Assembly (NCBI RefSeq): GCF_022921115.1
Contig: NZ_CP095075.1
Coordinates: forward strand, 372,001 to 436,000
DNA length: 64,000 nucleotides
Direction of reading: 5' to 3'
Source of the DNA: Halobacillus amylolyticus
Lineage (GTDB): Bacteria > Bacillota > Bacilli > Bacillales > Halobacillaceae
Shown: in pieces, positions 37,701-48,088 of the stretch
How the letters are laid out: each line of letters opens with the position of its first letter
Numbering within the stretch: position 1 is the first letter of the stretch
Position numbers and translations under genes: made by a program
The notes under the pieces: model-generated
Told to the model about the DNA's origin: nothing
Seen by the model: only the letters and a program-made list of their open reading frames with translations
The model's database searches: none

Positions 37701-39769
37701 ATGAAACGTGTACTCATTGTCGGAGCTGGCAAAGGCGGTATGGCCTTAATGCAGTTATTAAAAGAAACAGATCGTATGGCTGTGGTCGCTGTTACAGATA
37801 TTAACCCTGAAGCTGAAGGGCTTAAGCAGGCTGTCTCATTTGGTATCGCAACAGGTGAAAACTGGCGTGACTATATACATAACAATATAGATATTGTCAT
37901 CGAGGCAACAGGAAGTGATCAAGTTTTTGAGGATATTCGTGCTGAACGTTCGAGCAAAACGGTATTAATTCCCGGTGACGTTGCTTATATCACATCTGAA
38001 CTATTGGAAGAGAAGGAATCTCTACTTACAGAACTAAAACAGCAAACAGATAATCAAACATTGATTTTAAATAGTATTCATGATGGTATGATCGTCATTG
38101 ACGCAAATGAGCGTGTGTCTTTTATGAATAAAAGCAGTGAGCGAATCCTTCGGAAGAACAGACGCGAGGTTATTGGAGAACATGTAAATAAGGTGATTCC
38201 AGATTCAAGGCTGCCCCATTTATTATCAACACAGCGTAAAGAGGTGAATCAAAAACTTCAGCTTAAAAATGGGAATAAGGTAATCACTACGCGAATTCCT
38301 ATTGTGGGAAGTAACGAGAAAGTAATTGGCGCTTATGCGGTATTTAAAGATATTACAGAAGTCGTGGATTTAGCAGAAGAGATCACCGATTTGAAAGAAG
38401 TAAAAACAATGCTTGAGGCAATAATTCAGTCTTCAGACGAGGCTATTTCCGTCGTAGATGAAAATGGAAACGGTTTAATGGTAAACCCTGCCTACACCCG
38501 AATTACTGGACTTAAAGAAAAGGAAATCATCGGCAGACCGGCGACTGTCGACATTTCTGAAGGGGAAAGTATGCACATGAAGGTTCTTAAAACACGTCGG
38601 CCAGTTCGGGGCACCCGAATGAAAGTGGGACCTTCTGATAAAGACGTACTAGTCAATGTTGCTCCTGTTATCGTTGATGGGAAACTAAAAGGAAGTGTTG
38701 GTGTTCTACATGACGTAACAGAAATTCAATCATTAACAAGTGAGTTGAGACGAGCGCGACAAATAATAAGGAGTCTCGAAGCTAAGTATACCTTTGATGA
38801 TGTCATTGGCGGATCCCAGGAAATGACATTACCCCTTGAGCAAGCAAAAGTGGGTGCAAGAACACCAGCGACGGTTCTTCTCCGTGGAGAGTCTGGTACA
38901 GGTAAAGAGCTGTTTGCTCACGCCATTCATAATGAAAGTAAGCGGAGACACAATAAGTTTATCCGTGTAAATTGTGCAGCTATTGCTGAAACGATGCTTG
39001 AGAGCGAACTATTTGGTTACGAGGACGGTACTTTTGCTGGTGCAAAACGGAATGGGAGGAAAGGTTTTTTTGAAGAGGCGAACAATGGCAGTATATTTCT
39101 GGATGAAATTGGTGAACTAACCTTAACGATGCAAGCAAAACTCCTGCGTGTTTTGCAGGAAAAAGAGATTGTACGAGTTGGAGGGACGAAGCCCATCCAT
39201 GTTGATGTACGAGTGATTGCCGCTACGAACATTAATTTAGAAAAAGCCATCATGAAAAAAAGCTTTAGGGAGGATCTTTATTATCGTCTCAACCGCTTAC
39301 CCATTTATATCCCGCCGCTTCGGGAACGGAAAGAGGACCTCAAGCCGCTTACCACCCATTTAATTCAAAAGCTGAATGAGGATTACGGGAGAAATGTAAC
39401 GTGCATTCATGAGGAAGCATTAGAGAAGCTGTGCGAATATGATTGGCCCGGGAATGTAAGAGAGCTTGAGAATATTATCGGCAGAGCAATGATTTATATG
39501 GAGAATTATCAAGATATCATTGAAAAAAAACATATTCCCTCTCTATTAAAAAATGAAACGGCTTTTTCAGATATCCAGGGTGAAGAATCTATTTGGCTTG
39601 GGGGACACTTCAAGATGCAGTCGATGAATATGAGAAGGATCTGTTGGCAGACGCGTTCCGTTCCCATAACTTTAATAAAACTAGGACCGCTAAAGCCTTA
39701 GGAATTTCGATTCGAAATCTTTATTATAAGCTTGATAAGTATAAGCTTGATAAAGAACGTGCGAAATGA
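37701..39769 (+). CDS. bkdR: Sigma-54-type activator of the bkd operon (single-base frame break near 39601; altered GAFTGA loop)
   Basis: Regulator with an N-terminal Rossmann-like domain ([10 protein letters not shown]), two PAS domains (~115-220 and ~235-345), an AAA+ domain with Walker [13 protein letters not shown] and Walker [12 protein letters not shown], and a Fis-type helix-turn-helix. ATG 37701 is the family start. One G is missing in the five-G run at 39600-39604. Restoring it gives [13 protein letters not shown] and the HTH ([16 protein letters not shown]) to the stop at 39769, ~689 residues (692 in B. subtilis). The sigma-54 contact loop reads GTFAGA instead of GAFTGA, lacking the key threonine. 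Confidence 0.92.
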
Positions 39770-39827
39770 ATGAGTTTTGCAAAAAGTTGCATGGTCGTTA
39801 AGCGGATCGGAAAAAAGAGGTGAGAAA

Positions 39828-40727
39828 ATGAAGTCATTAGATGATTTGCTTGAAACAATAGATCGAAACAATCTTCAAACTGTGGCCGTTGCTCAGGCGG
39901 CTGACCACGAGGTACTAAGAGCAGTTAAACATGCACTTGAGATAAACATGGCAAGGTTTCTTTTAGTTGGTGACCAAGACAACATCAAACTTCTTGCAGA
40001 GGAAGTTGGGTTAGATTTGTCACAGTCTGGTGTCAGCGTTAAGTCTTCTGCTGAAGGGCAATTTGCTGATGAAGCAGTAAAAGCTGTTCGTGAAGGAGAA
40101 GCACATGTAGTGATGAAAGGCCACATCGACACGAAACACTTACTTAAAGCTGTCTTAAACAAACAACATGGCTTACGGTCAAATCGTGTCCTTTCACACG
40201 TTGCTTTGTTTGAAGTTCCAAACAAAGACCGACTTATCTTTTTAACAGATTCAGCGATGAATATTGCTCCTACTTTAGATGAGAAGGCTCAAATCGTTAG
40301 GAATGTAGTAGAGGTAGCAAATCATGCAGGTTGGACTTTACCAAAGGTTGCACCGCTTGCTGCAGTCGAAGTAGTTAACCTGGCAATGCCTGCTACTCAA
40401 GATGCGGCGATGTTGACGCAAATGAATCGTCGCGGACAAATCAAAAATTGTATCATAGATGGTCCGCTGGCATTTGATAATGCTGTTGATTTACAAGCTG
40501 CTAAGCAAAAAGGGATCAACTCAGAAGTGGCTGGCGCTGCTGATATACTAATGGTGCCGACAATTGAAGTGGCAAATGCATTATATAAGTCGTTTATATA
40601 TTTTGCCGGTGCAAAGGTGGCTGGTGTGATCAGTGGGGCCAAAGCTCCGATCGTGTTAACATCAAGAGCCGATTCTGCTCAAAGCAAAGTGTATTCATTA
40701 GCATTAGCTTTACAATCAAGCAAATAA
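39828..40727 (+). CDS. ptb: Phosphate butyryltransferase
   Basis: Converts branched or straight butyryl-CoA-type thioesters and phosphate to acyl phosphates, paired with Buk. ATG 39828 ([13 protein letters not shown]) follows AGAGGTGAG and gives 299 residues, the family size. It belongs to the phosphate acetyl/butyryltransferase family, with [15 protein letters not shown] and the C-terminal [16 protein letters not shown] motif. It is first in the branched-chain keto-acid operon, 15 bp before bcd. Confidence 0.95.
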   Translation: MKSLDDLLETIDRNNLQTVAVAQAADHEVLRAVKHALEINMARFLLVGDQDNIKLLAEEVGLDLSQSGVSVKSSAEGQFADEAVKAVREGEAHVVMKGHIDTKHLLKAVLNKQHGLRSNRVLSHVALFEVPNKDRLIFLTDSAMNIAPTLDEKAQIVRNVVEVANHAGWTLPKVAPLAAVEVVNLAMPATQDAAMLTQMNRRGQIKNCIIDGPLAFDNAVDLQAAKQKGINSEVAGAADILMVPTIEVANALYKSFIYFAGAKVAGVISGAKAPIVLTSRADSAQSKVYSLALALQSSK

Positions 40728-40741
40728 TTGGAGGAATAACA

Positions 40742-41835
40742 ATGGAAATTTTCAAATATATGACTGAGTATGATTACGAGCAATTACTTTTCTGCCAAGA
40801 TGAACAATCAGGCTTGAAAGCGATTATCGCCATTCATGATACAACGCTCGGACCTGCGTTAGGCGGGACACGTATTTGGCAATATGAAACGGAAGAAGCA
40901 GCTATTGAAGATGCACTTCGTCTTGCAAAAGGAATGACGTATAAAAATGCTGCAGCTGGACTTAACCTTGGCGGTGGAAAGACGGTCATCATGGGGGACC
41001 CTAAAACGGTGAAAAATGAAGCTTTGTTTCGTGCCTTTGGACGTTACATTCAAGGTTTAAACGGACGTTACATTACAGCAGAGGATGTCGGCACAACAGT
41101 TCAAGATATGGATCTCATTCACGAAGAGACTGATTACGTAACAGGCATCTCTGAGGCATTTGGGTCCTCAGGGAATCCATCTCCTGTAACAGCTTATGGT
41201 GTTTACCGCGGAATGAAAGCGGCAGCGAAAGAAGGATTTGGAAGTGATTCTCTTGAGGGTAAAACGATTGCTGTACAAGGTGTAGGAAATGTCGCCTTCA
41301 CCCTATGCCGCCACCTTCACGAAGAAGGCGCGCATTTAATTGTAACGGACATCAATAAAGAGGCGGTTCAGCGTGCAGTAGATGAATTCGGAGCTAGGGC
41401 CGTTACAACGGAAGAAATTTATAGTGTTGATTGTGACATTTATGCCCCTTGTGCGTTGGGTGCAACGATCAACGATGATACGATTCCGCAAATTAAAGCT
41501 AAAGTAATTGCTGGTGCAGCCAACAACCAATTAAAAGAAACCAAGCATGGCGATATTCTTCATGAGAAAGGCGTTGTTTATACACCAGACTATGTAATTA
41601 ATGCAGGGGGGTTATAAACGTTGCTGACGAACTAAATGGTTACAACGAAGAACGTGCCATGAAACGTGTAGAAACAATCTATGACAATGTTACACGGGTG
41701 TTCGAAATTTCTCGCCGTGACGATATTCCAACTTATAAAGCTGCTGACCGCATGGCTGAGGAGCGAATTGAGCGTATGCGTAAATCTCGTAGCCAGTTCC
41801 TACAAAATGGTCACCATATTTTAAGTAGAAGATAA
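40742..41835 (+). CDS. bcd: Branched-chain amino acid (leucine) dehydrogenase (single-base frame break near 41605)
   Basis: Oxidatively deaminates Leu, Val and Ile to 2-keto acids for the downstream BKD complex. The catalytic lysines lie in [11 protein letters not shown] and the [11 protein letters not shown] region. The NAD motif is [12 protein letters not shown]. The frame runs to NAGGL. One G missing from the six-G run at 41606-41611 explains the break: adding it gives [12 protein letters not shown], and the frame continues to TAA 41833-41835 for 364 residues. The ribosome site TTGGAGGAAT precedes ATG 40742. Confidence 0.95.
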
Positions 41836-41856
41836 GGACAACGGAGGTCAACGAAT

Positions 41857-42942
41857 TTGCAATCACACCGAATACTTGTTATAAACCCTGGTTCCACATC
41901 TACAAAAATAGGTGTTTTTGACGATGAGCAAGTCGTATTTGAAAAAACGATCCGTCATACGCCAGAAGAAGTGAATCAGTATAAAAGAATTATTGATCAG
42001 TATGAATTTCGAAAACAGGTCATTTTGACTGTGCTAGATGAAGAGGGTATGAACATAAGTAAACTCAGCGCTGTGTGCGGGCGCGGAGGTTTGCTTCGTC
42101 CTATCGAAGGCGGCACATACGAAGTGAACGATGCTATGCTTAAGGATTTAAGAGATGGTTACAATGGAGAGCATGCCTCAAATTTGGGGGGGATTATTGC
42201 TCATGAAATTGCTAAAGGGTTAAACATAAGGGCCTACATTGTTGACCCGGTTGTTGTAGATGAGCTCCATGAATTAGCACGTATTTCCGGCGTACCCGAA
42301 ATACCGAGAAAAAGCATTTTTCATGCTTTGAATCAAAAGGCTGTGGCTAGGAGAGCAGCGCAGGACCTGGATAAATCTTATAAAAAATCTCGATTAATCG
42401 TCACACACATGGGTGGAGGGATTACTGTTGGTGCCCACGCGAATGGACGAGTCATCGATGTGAACAATGGACTTCATGGTGATGGGCCTTTCTCTCCTGA
42501 ACGAGCAGGAACTGTCCCTGCTGGAGATCTTGTTTCACTCTGTTATTCAGGACAATTCTATCGTGATGAAGTTATGAAGAAGCTTGTGGGGCAAGGCGGC
42601 TTAATGGCCTATCTAGATACGAATGATGCGCTCGAAGTGGAGAAAATGGTTGAACATGGTGATAGGAAAGCTAAGCTTATCTACGAGGCCATGGCGTACC
42701 AAATTGCTAAAGAGATTGGAAGTATGAGTGTTACTCTTGAAGGACGAATAGACGCGATTGCCTTAACCGGCGGTCTTGCCTACGGAAAGGCATTTATTGC
42801 TGAAATTTCAAAGCGCATCAGCTGGATTGCGGATGTTCTTGTTTATCCGGGTGAAAATGAACTAGAAGCGCTTAATGAAGGAACCCTTCGTGTCTTAAAC
42901 AATGAAGAGGTTCCCAAGCACTATCCAAATTTTGCTGAATAA
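41857..42942 (+). CDS. buk: Butyrate kinase
   Basis: ASKHA-fold kinase making ATP from butyryl/isobutyryl/isovaleryl phosphate, with Ptb upstream supplying the acyl phosphate. The 361-residue product contains [13 protein letters not shown] (phosphate 1 motif), [12 protein letters not shown] and the C-terminal [14 protein letters not shown] 41857 is the start, with ribosome site ACGGAGGTC. A MITE-like repeat directly follows and separates it from lpdV. Confidence 0.96.
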   Translation: MQSHRILVINPGSTSTKIGVFDDEQVVFEKTIRHTPEEVNQYKRIIDQYEFRKQVILTVLDEEGMNISKLSAVCGRGGLLRPIEGGTYEVNDAMLKDLRDGYNGEHASNLGGIIAHEIAKGLNIRAYIVDPVVVDELHELARISGVPEIPRKSIFHALNQKAVARRAAQDLDKSYKKSRLIVTHMGGGITVGAHANGRVIDVNNGLHGDGPFSPERAGTVPAGDLVSLCYSGQFYRDEVMKKLVGQGGLMAYLDTNDALEVEKMVEHGDRKAKLIYEAMAYQIAKEIGSMSVTLEGRIDAIALTGGLAYGKAFIAEISKRISWIADVLVYPGENELEALNEGTLRVLNNEEVPKHYPNFAE

Positions 42943-42943
42943 A

Positions 42944-43097
42944 AGAGGTTGTTCAAAAAGTCACCAAATGATAAGAGGCGAATCTCTTCGTTGGCTTGTT
43001 TTCGCTACTCACGTATCATTAAGCATACGTTCCGTTGCTCAAAACTACGCCGCCTCGACCTTCTTTCTTCTAATTTGGCAACTTTTTGAACACTCAC
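42944..43097 (+). mobile_element. MITE-like element, copy A
   Basis: About 150 bp with terminal inverted repeats GTTCAAAAAGT (42951-42961) and ACTTTTTGAAC (43081-43091). The whole element recurs, inverted and nearly identical, at 55945-56100, including the flanks AGAGG and ACTCAC. No transposase is encoded. It sits inside the bkd operon between buk and lpdV. Repeats of this type are common in Bacillaceae. Confidence 0.88.
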
Positions 43098-43118
43098 TAA
43101 AAGGGAGTAGAGACAAAT

Positions 43119-44540
43119 ATGGCAGAAGAGTATGATTTAGTCGTATTAGGTGGAGGCACTGGCGGATATGTGGCTGCCATACGTGCGTCAAAGCTTGGTT
43201 TGAAAGTAGCGATCGTTGAGAAGCAAGAACTCGGGGGGACATGCTTGCATCGTGGTTGTATTCCTTCTAAAGCACTTTTGCGTAGTGCGGAAGTTTTTCG
43301 TCAAACAAAAGAAGCGGGAGACTATGGCATAACAACAAATGAGCCAACATTAAACTTTACGAGAGTCCAAGAACGAAAGCAATCGATTGTTGATACTCTA
43401 CATAAAGGTGTTCAAGGTTTGATGAAAAAAGGAAAAATCGATGTTATTGAGGGGTTTGGCCGAATCCTTGGACCTTCTATTTTCTCGCCAACAGCAGGAA
43501 CGATTTCTGTAGAGATGAACAATGGGGAAGAAAATGAAATGATCGTACCAAAGAATGTACTAATCGCCACAGGTTCAAGTCCAAAACCACTTCCTGGTCT
43601 TGAGGTCGACGGGGAGTTCGTGCTGACCTCAGATGAGGCTCTCCATATGGACAAGTTACCATCATCAATCATTATTGTAGGTGGAGGTGTTATTGGGATT
43701 GAATGGGCATCTATGTTGGCTGATTTTGATGTTAAGGTGACGGTACTTGAGTACTTGCCTCACATTCTCCCGACTGAGGATCAAGATGTTTCTAAAGAGA
43801 TGTTGAAACAAATCAAGAAAAAAGGTGTCGAGATCATTACAGATGCCAAAGTTCTATCAGAGACATTGCAAACTGATAACGGTGTAGCTATTCAGGCAGA
43901 AGTGGATGGGGAAACCGTTACCTACAAGGCTGAGCGAATGCTCGTGTCTGTAGGACGTTCGGCAAATATCAACAATATCGGTCTTGAAAATACAGATATT
44001 GAAGTAGAAAATGGCTTCATTCAGACGAATGCAAATTATCAAACAAAAGAATCTCATATTTACGCAATTGGGGATGTCATTGGTGGAATGCAACTGGCTC
44101 ACGTTGCTTCACATGAAGGTATGATTGCAGTTGAACATATGGCTAATAAACATCCACATCCAATGAACCCTGATCAAGTGCCAACATGTATTTATTCCAA
44201 TCCAGAAGTTGCTAGTGTCGGTTTAACTGAGCAGCAGGCGAAAGAGCAAGGATATGAATTGAAAGTTGGCAAGTTTCCATTTCAAGCAATTGGAAAAGCT
44301 CTTGTTTTTGGTGAGACAGATGGTTTTGTGAAAATCATTGCAAATAAAGAGAATGATGACTTACTAGGGGTTCATATGATTGGTCCGCACGTAACAGATA
44401 TGATTTCTGAAGCCGGGCTTGCCAAAGTACTGGACGCTACACCTTGGGAAATCTCTGAAAGTATTCACCCCCATCCAACGTTGTCTGAAGCTATTGGTGA
44501 GGCTGCAATGGCCGTTGATGGTAATCAAATACATGGTTAA
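43119..44540 (+). CDS. lpdV: Dihydrolipoyl dehydrogenase (E3) of the branched-chain complex
   Basis: FAD disulfide oxidoreductase that reoxidizes lipoamide of BkdB with NAD. The FAD motif VLGGGTGGYVAAI, redox disulfide GGTCLHRGCIPSK, NAD motif IIIVGGGVIGIEWA and C-terminal base region SIHPHPTLSEA are all present. It has 473 residues. ATG 43119 follows AAAGGGAGTAG. It is the first gene downstream of the MITE-like element, so its expression may depend on read-through across it. Confidence 0.96.
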   Translation: MAEEYDLVVLGGGTGGYVAAIRASKLGLKVAIVEKQELGGTCLHRGCIPSKALLRSAEVFRQTKEAGDYGITTNEPTLNFTRVQERKQSIVDTLHKGVQGLMKKGKIDVIEGFGRILGPSIFSPTAGTISVEMNNGEENEMIVPKNVLIATGSSPKPLPGLEVDGEFVLTSDEALHMDKLPSSIIIVGGGVIGIEWASMLADFDVKVTVLEYLPHILPTEDQDVSKEMLKQIKKKGVEIITDAKVLSETLQTDNGVAIQAEVDGETVTYKAERMLVSVGRSANINNIGLENTDIEVENGFIQTNANYQTKESHIYAIGDVIGGMQLAHVASHEGMIAVEHMANKHPHPMNPDQVPTCIYSNPEVASVGLTEQQAKEQGYELKVGKFPFQAIGKALVFGETDGFVKIIANKENDDLLGVHMIGPHVTDMISEAGLAKVLDATPWEISESIHPHPTLSEAIGEAAMAVDGNQIHG

Positions 44541-44561
44541 GAAATAAAAGGAGGGATTCAC

Positions 44562-45554
44562 GTGGCTAAAAATCGCCATAAATCATTAGGATTAAGTGAC
44601 GATCAAGTGTTAGATATGTACCGAACGATGCTGTTAGCAAGAAAAGTCGATGAACGTATGTGGCTGTTAAACAGAGCAGGTAAAATACCGTTTGTTATCT
44701 CTTGTCAAGGCCAGGAGGCAGCACAGGTCGGTGCCTCTTACGCTCTCGATCGTGACAAGGATTATGCACTGCCTTACTATCGTGATATGGGAGTTGTGCT
44801 TTCTTTTGGAATGACAGTAAAAGACCTAATGCTCTCAGGCTTTGCTAAAGCTGAAGATCCGAACTCAGGCGGACGCCAGATGCCGGGTCACTTTGGTCAG
44901 AAGAAAAATCGTATTGTTACCGGCTCTTCACCTGTAACAACTCAAGTTCCACATGCTGTAGGCATTGCATTGGCAGGAAAAATGGAGAAGAAAGACTTTG
45001 TCTCTCTTGTAACCTTTGGGGAGGGCTCATCTAACCAGGGAGATTTCCATGAAGGAGCAAACTTTGCCGGGGTTCACAAGCTTCCTGTTATTTTCATGGT
45101 GGAGAACAACAAATACGCGATTTCCGTTCCTGTCCAAAAGCAACTGGCTTGTGAAAAGGTATCCGATAGAGCCATTGGCTACGGCATGCCAGGCCACACG
45201 GTTGATGGCAATGACCCGCTTGCTGTATATGAAGTTGTAAAAGCAGCTGCTGACCGTGGTCGCAAAGGGGAAGGTCCTTCACTCATAGAGGCAGTATCTT
45301 ATCGTCTAACACCTCACTCTAGTGATGATGATGACCGCACATACCGTGAACGTGATGAAGTGGATGAAGCGAAAAAGAAAGACTCCATTGTTACATTTGC
45401 TAATTATTTACGTGAGCAAAATATTTTAACAGAAGAAAAAGAAACAGAGTTGAACGAAGAGCTGAACAAATTAGTCAATGAGGCAACAGACTATGCAGAA
45501 AATGCTGCATATGCTGAAGCTGAATCTGCATTGAACTATGTATATGAGGAGTAA
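44562..45554 (+). CDS. bkdAA: 2-oxoisovalerate dehydrogenase E1 alpha
   Basis: Thiamine-diphosphate-binding alpha subunit of branched-chain keto-acid decarboxylase, making branched acyl-CoA. The product is 330 residues. The TPP motif GEGSSNQGDFHEGANFA...ENNKYAIS (in part) and the phosphorylation-loop-like segment YRLTPHSSDDDDRTYR are characteristic. GTG 44562 lies behind AGGAGGGA. It is followed by bkdAB 17 bp later. Confidence 0.97.
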   Translation: MAKNRHKSLGLSDDQVLDMYRTMLLARKVDERMWLLNRAGKIPFVISCQGQEAAQVGASYALDRDKDYALPYYRDMGVVLSFGMTVKDLMLSGFAKAEDPNSGGRQMPGHFGQKKNRIVTGSSPVTTQVPHAVGIALAGKMEKKDFVSLVTFGEGSSNQGDFHEGANFAGVHKLPVIFMVENNKYAISVPVQKQLACEKVSDRAIGYGMPGHTVDGNDPLAVYEVVKAAADRGRKGEGPSLIEAVSYRLTPHSSDDDDRTYRERDEVDEAKKKDSIVTFANYLREQNILTEEKETELNEELNKLVNEATDYAENAAYAEAESALNYVYEE

Positions 45555-45571
45555 GGAGGGAGAGCTTTAAA

Positions 45572-46555
45572 ATGGCAGTCATATCTTATATTCAAGCTGT
45601 AACACAAGCATTGAAAGAAGAAATGCAACGTGATGAGAAAGTATTTGTCTTAGGCGAAGATGTTGGTAAGCGTGGAGGCGTATTCCGTGCGACCGATGGG
45701 TTATATGATGAGTTTGGGGAAGATCGTGTATTGGATACCCCATTAGCTGAGTCCGCCATCGCTGGTGTTGGAATCGGTGCAGCCATGTACGGAATGCGTC
45801 CAGTTGCCGAAATGCAATTTGCGGATTTTATTATGCCGGCTGTGAACCAAATTATTTCAGAAGCAGCAAAAACTCGTTACCGTTCCAACAACGACTGGAA
45901 TGTACCTATGACGATTCGCGCTCCTTATGGTGGAGGCGTACATGGTGCCCTTTATCATTCCCAGTCTGTTGAAGCTGTTTTTGCAAATCAACCAGGATTG
46001 AAGATTGTCATGCCTTCTACTCCTTATGATGTAAAAGGCCTGCTTAAAGCATCGATTCGTGACAATGACCCTGTCCTTTTCTTTGAACATAAACGTGCCT
46101 ATCGCTTAATCAAAGGTGAGGTGCCAGAGGATGACTATACACTGCCTCTAGGAAAAGCGGATGTAAAACGGGAAGGATCAGACATTACCGTGATTACTTA
46201 TGGTCTTTGTGTCCACTTTGCTTTACAAGCGGCTGAGAAACTAGAAGAAGAAGGAATCGACGCCCACATCCTCGACTTAAGAACGGTTTACCCGCTGGAT
46301 CAAGAAGCAATTATCGAAGCAGCTTCTAAAACTGGAAAAGTTCTGCTGGTTACAGAGGATAATAAAGAAGGCGGGATCATTTCTGAAGTGTCCGCGATCA
46401 TAAGCGAGAATTGCTTGTTTGACTTAGATGCTCCTGTGAAACGACTAGCTGGACCTGATGTTCCATCCATGCCATACGCACCTACTATGGAAAAATACTT
46501 TATGATGAACCCTGATAAAGTTGAAAAAGCTATGCGTGATTTAGCGGAATTTTAA
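45572..46555 (+). CDS. bkdAB: 2-oxoisovalerate dehydrogenase E1 beta
   Basis: Transketolase-pyrimidine subunit pairing with BkdAA. The 327 residues include VFVLGEDVGKRGGVFRAT, DTPLAESAIAGVGIGAAM and RAPYGGGVHGALYHSQS. The product branched acyl-CoAs prime iso/anteiso fatty acids as well as feeding catabolism. The ribosome site AAGGAGGGAG precedes ATG 45572. Confidence 0.97.
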   Translation: MAVISYIQAVTQALKEEMQRDEKVFVLGEDVGKRGGVFRATDGLYDEFGEDRVLDTPLAESAIAGVGIGAAMYGMRPVAEMQFADFIMPAVNQIISEAAKTRYRSNNDWNVPMTIRAPYGGGVHGALYHSQSVEAVFANQPGLKIVMPSTPYDVKGLLKASIRDNDPVLFFEHKRAYRLIKGEVPEDDYTLPLGKADVKREGSDITVITYGLCVHFALQAAEKLEEEGIDAHILDLRTVYPLDQEAIIEAASKTGKVLLVTEDNKEGGIISEVSAIISENCLFDLDAPVKRLAGPDVPSMPYAPTMEKYFMMNPDKVEKAMRDLAEF

Positions 46556-46573
46556 TTAGAGGAGGAGTTCCTT

Positions 46574-47875
46574 GTGGGAGTAGAGAAAATCAACATGCCT
46601 CAGCTTGGTGAGAGTGTTACGGAAGGTACGATCAATTCGTGGCTTGTCCAGCCTGGTGACAAAGTAAATAAGTATGACCCAATTGCTGAAGTTATGACAG
46701 ATAAAGTAAATGCAGAGGTTCCGTCCTCATTTACTGGAACAATTAAAGAGCTTATTGCCCAAGAAGGCGATACCATCGAAGTCGGTGAATTAATGTGCCA
46801 TATCGAGGTTGAGGGTGCCGGCTCTTCTGCTAGTACGGCTGAAGAAAAGACGGATGATTCTCCTAAAGCAGAGTCACCTGAGAAACAAGTTTCAGAGAAA
46901 ACGGATACGAAACCTAAACAGGAAAAAGGCAATAAGAAGCGTTATTCTCCAGCAGTCATGACTTTAGCTCAAGACAATGACATAGATTTGAATCAGGTTG
47001 AAGGGTCAGGACGGGGCGGGCGAATTACCCGTAAAGACATTGAGAAGATCATTGCAAGTGGCGATATGCCTCGAGCCAAAGAGGAGTCAGCTTCTGAACG
47101 GCCTGCAGCTGAACGGGCTCCTGAGCAAGCAGCGCCAAAAACATCGGTATCAGCTCCAAATGTACAAGCTGGTGAAGGTGACGTAGAAATTCCTGTTACA
47201 GGTGTTAGAAAAGCGATCGCACAGAACATGGTCAAATCAACAACTGAAATTCCACATGCTTGGATGATGGTGGAAGTCGATGTCACCAACTTGGTCGAGC
47301 TTCGTAATTCACTTAAGAAGCAGTTTAAAGAAAAAGAAGGCTATAGCCTAACGTTCTTCTCCTTTTTCGTTAAAGCTGTTGCTCAAGCATTGAAAGACTA
47401 TCCCCAGCTTAATAGTACGTGGGCAGGAGATAAGATCATTCAACGTAAAGCGATTAATTTAAATATTGCTGTTGCCAAAGAGGACGAGCTCTTCGTGCCT
47501 GTTATAAAAGATGCTGATGAGAAGAGCATTAAAGGCATTGCACGTGATATTACCGACATTGCTGGCAAAGCACGCCAAGGCAAGTTAACTTCGAAAGATA
47601 TGGAAGGTGGAACGTTTACGGTGAACAATACCGGGTCGTTTGGTTCTGTGCAATCCATGGGTGTTATTAATCATCCCCAGGCCGCGATCTTACAAGTAGA
47701 ATCGATCGTGAAAAAGCCGGTTTATCAGGACGGCATGTTTGGAGCACGTGACATGGTCAATTTATGCCTATCCTTAGACCATAGAGTGTTAGATGGTCTA
47801 GTAGCTGGCAACTTCTTAGCAAGAGTCAAAGAAATTCTTGAAAACATGTCCAAAGAGCATACATCTGTTTATTAA
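46574..47875 (+). CDS. bkdB: Dihydrolipoyl transacylase (E2) of the branched-chain complex
   Basis: Core of the complex. It has an N-terminal lipoyl domain (1-76) with lysine in VMTDKVNAEVPS, an acidic/Pro/Ala linker, a peripheral-subunit-binding domain (YSPAVMTLAQDNDIDL...GRGGRITRKDI, ~115-150), a second linker, and a C-terminal catalytic domain with active-site histidine in CLSLDHRVLDGLVAG. It has 433 residues. GTG 46574 follows GAGGAGG. It is last in the operon and is followed by a terminator. Confidence 0.96.
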   Translation: MGVEKINMPQLGESVTEGTINSWLVQPGDKVNKYDPIAEVMTDKVNAEVPSSFTGTIKELIAQEGDTIEVGELMCHIEVEGAGSSASTAEEKTDDSPKAESPEKQVSEKTDTKPKQEKGNKKRYSPAVMTLAQDNDIDLNQVEGSGRGGRITRKDIEKIIASGDMPRAKEESASERPAAERAPEQAAPKTSVSAPNVQAGEGDVEIPVTGVRKAIAQNMVKSTTEIPHAWMMVEVDVTNLVELRNSLKKQFKEKEGYSLTFFSFFVKAVAQALKDYPQLNSTWAGDKIIQRKAINLNIAVAKEDELFVPVIKDADEKSIKGIARDITDIAGKARQGKLTSKDMEGGTFTVNNTGSFGSVQSMGVINHPQAAILQVESIVKKPVYQDGMFGARDMVNLCLSLDHRVLDGLVAGNFLARVKEILENMSKEHTSVY

Positions 47876-47882
47876 AATTTGT

Positions 47883-47912
47883 GCCTCAGATTATTCTGGG
47901 GCTATTTTTTTG
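47883..47912 (+). terminator. bkd operon terminator
   Basis: GCCTCAGA (47883-47890) pairs with TCTGGGGC (47895-47902), then a T-run. The direct-repeat array starts nine bases later. Confidence 0.85.
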
Positions 47913-47920
47913 TCAAATAT

Positions 47921-48040
47921 GCAATTAATCGGTTTTTCGTGCAATTAATTAGTTTTATGTGCAATTAATTCAAATTTCATGCAATTATCCTGAATTTCGC
48001 GCAATTAATTTAAATTTCATGCAATAAAGCAGGATTAATA
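47921..48040 (+). repeat. Direct-repeat array upstream of the NERD gene (6 x 20 bp)
   Basis: Units start at 47921, 47941, 47961, 47981, 48001 and 48021, a strict 20-bp period. The left half is nearly constant (GCAATTAAT) and the right half is looser (about N3-4 then TTTCRT). The last unit is degenerate. All are in the same orientation. The array ends about 50 bp before the NERD gene start. Confidence 0.95.
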
Positions 48041-48088
48041 GTTAGGGGTAGAGAATATAACACAGAACTATATTGAAGGAGTGAATCA

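Noticed and set aside
39771..39795. Sigma-54 promoter of ptb
   Set aside because: A TTGCA at -12 is present, but the -24 GG is missing at the required 12-base distance; spacing is one base short in the best alignment.
42902..43135. 77-residue open frame
   Set aside because: It runs from the end of buk through the MITE-like element; its codons are those of the repeat.
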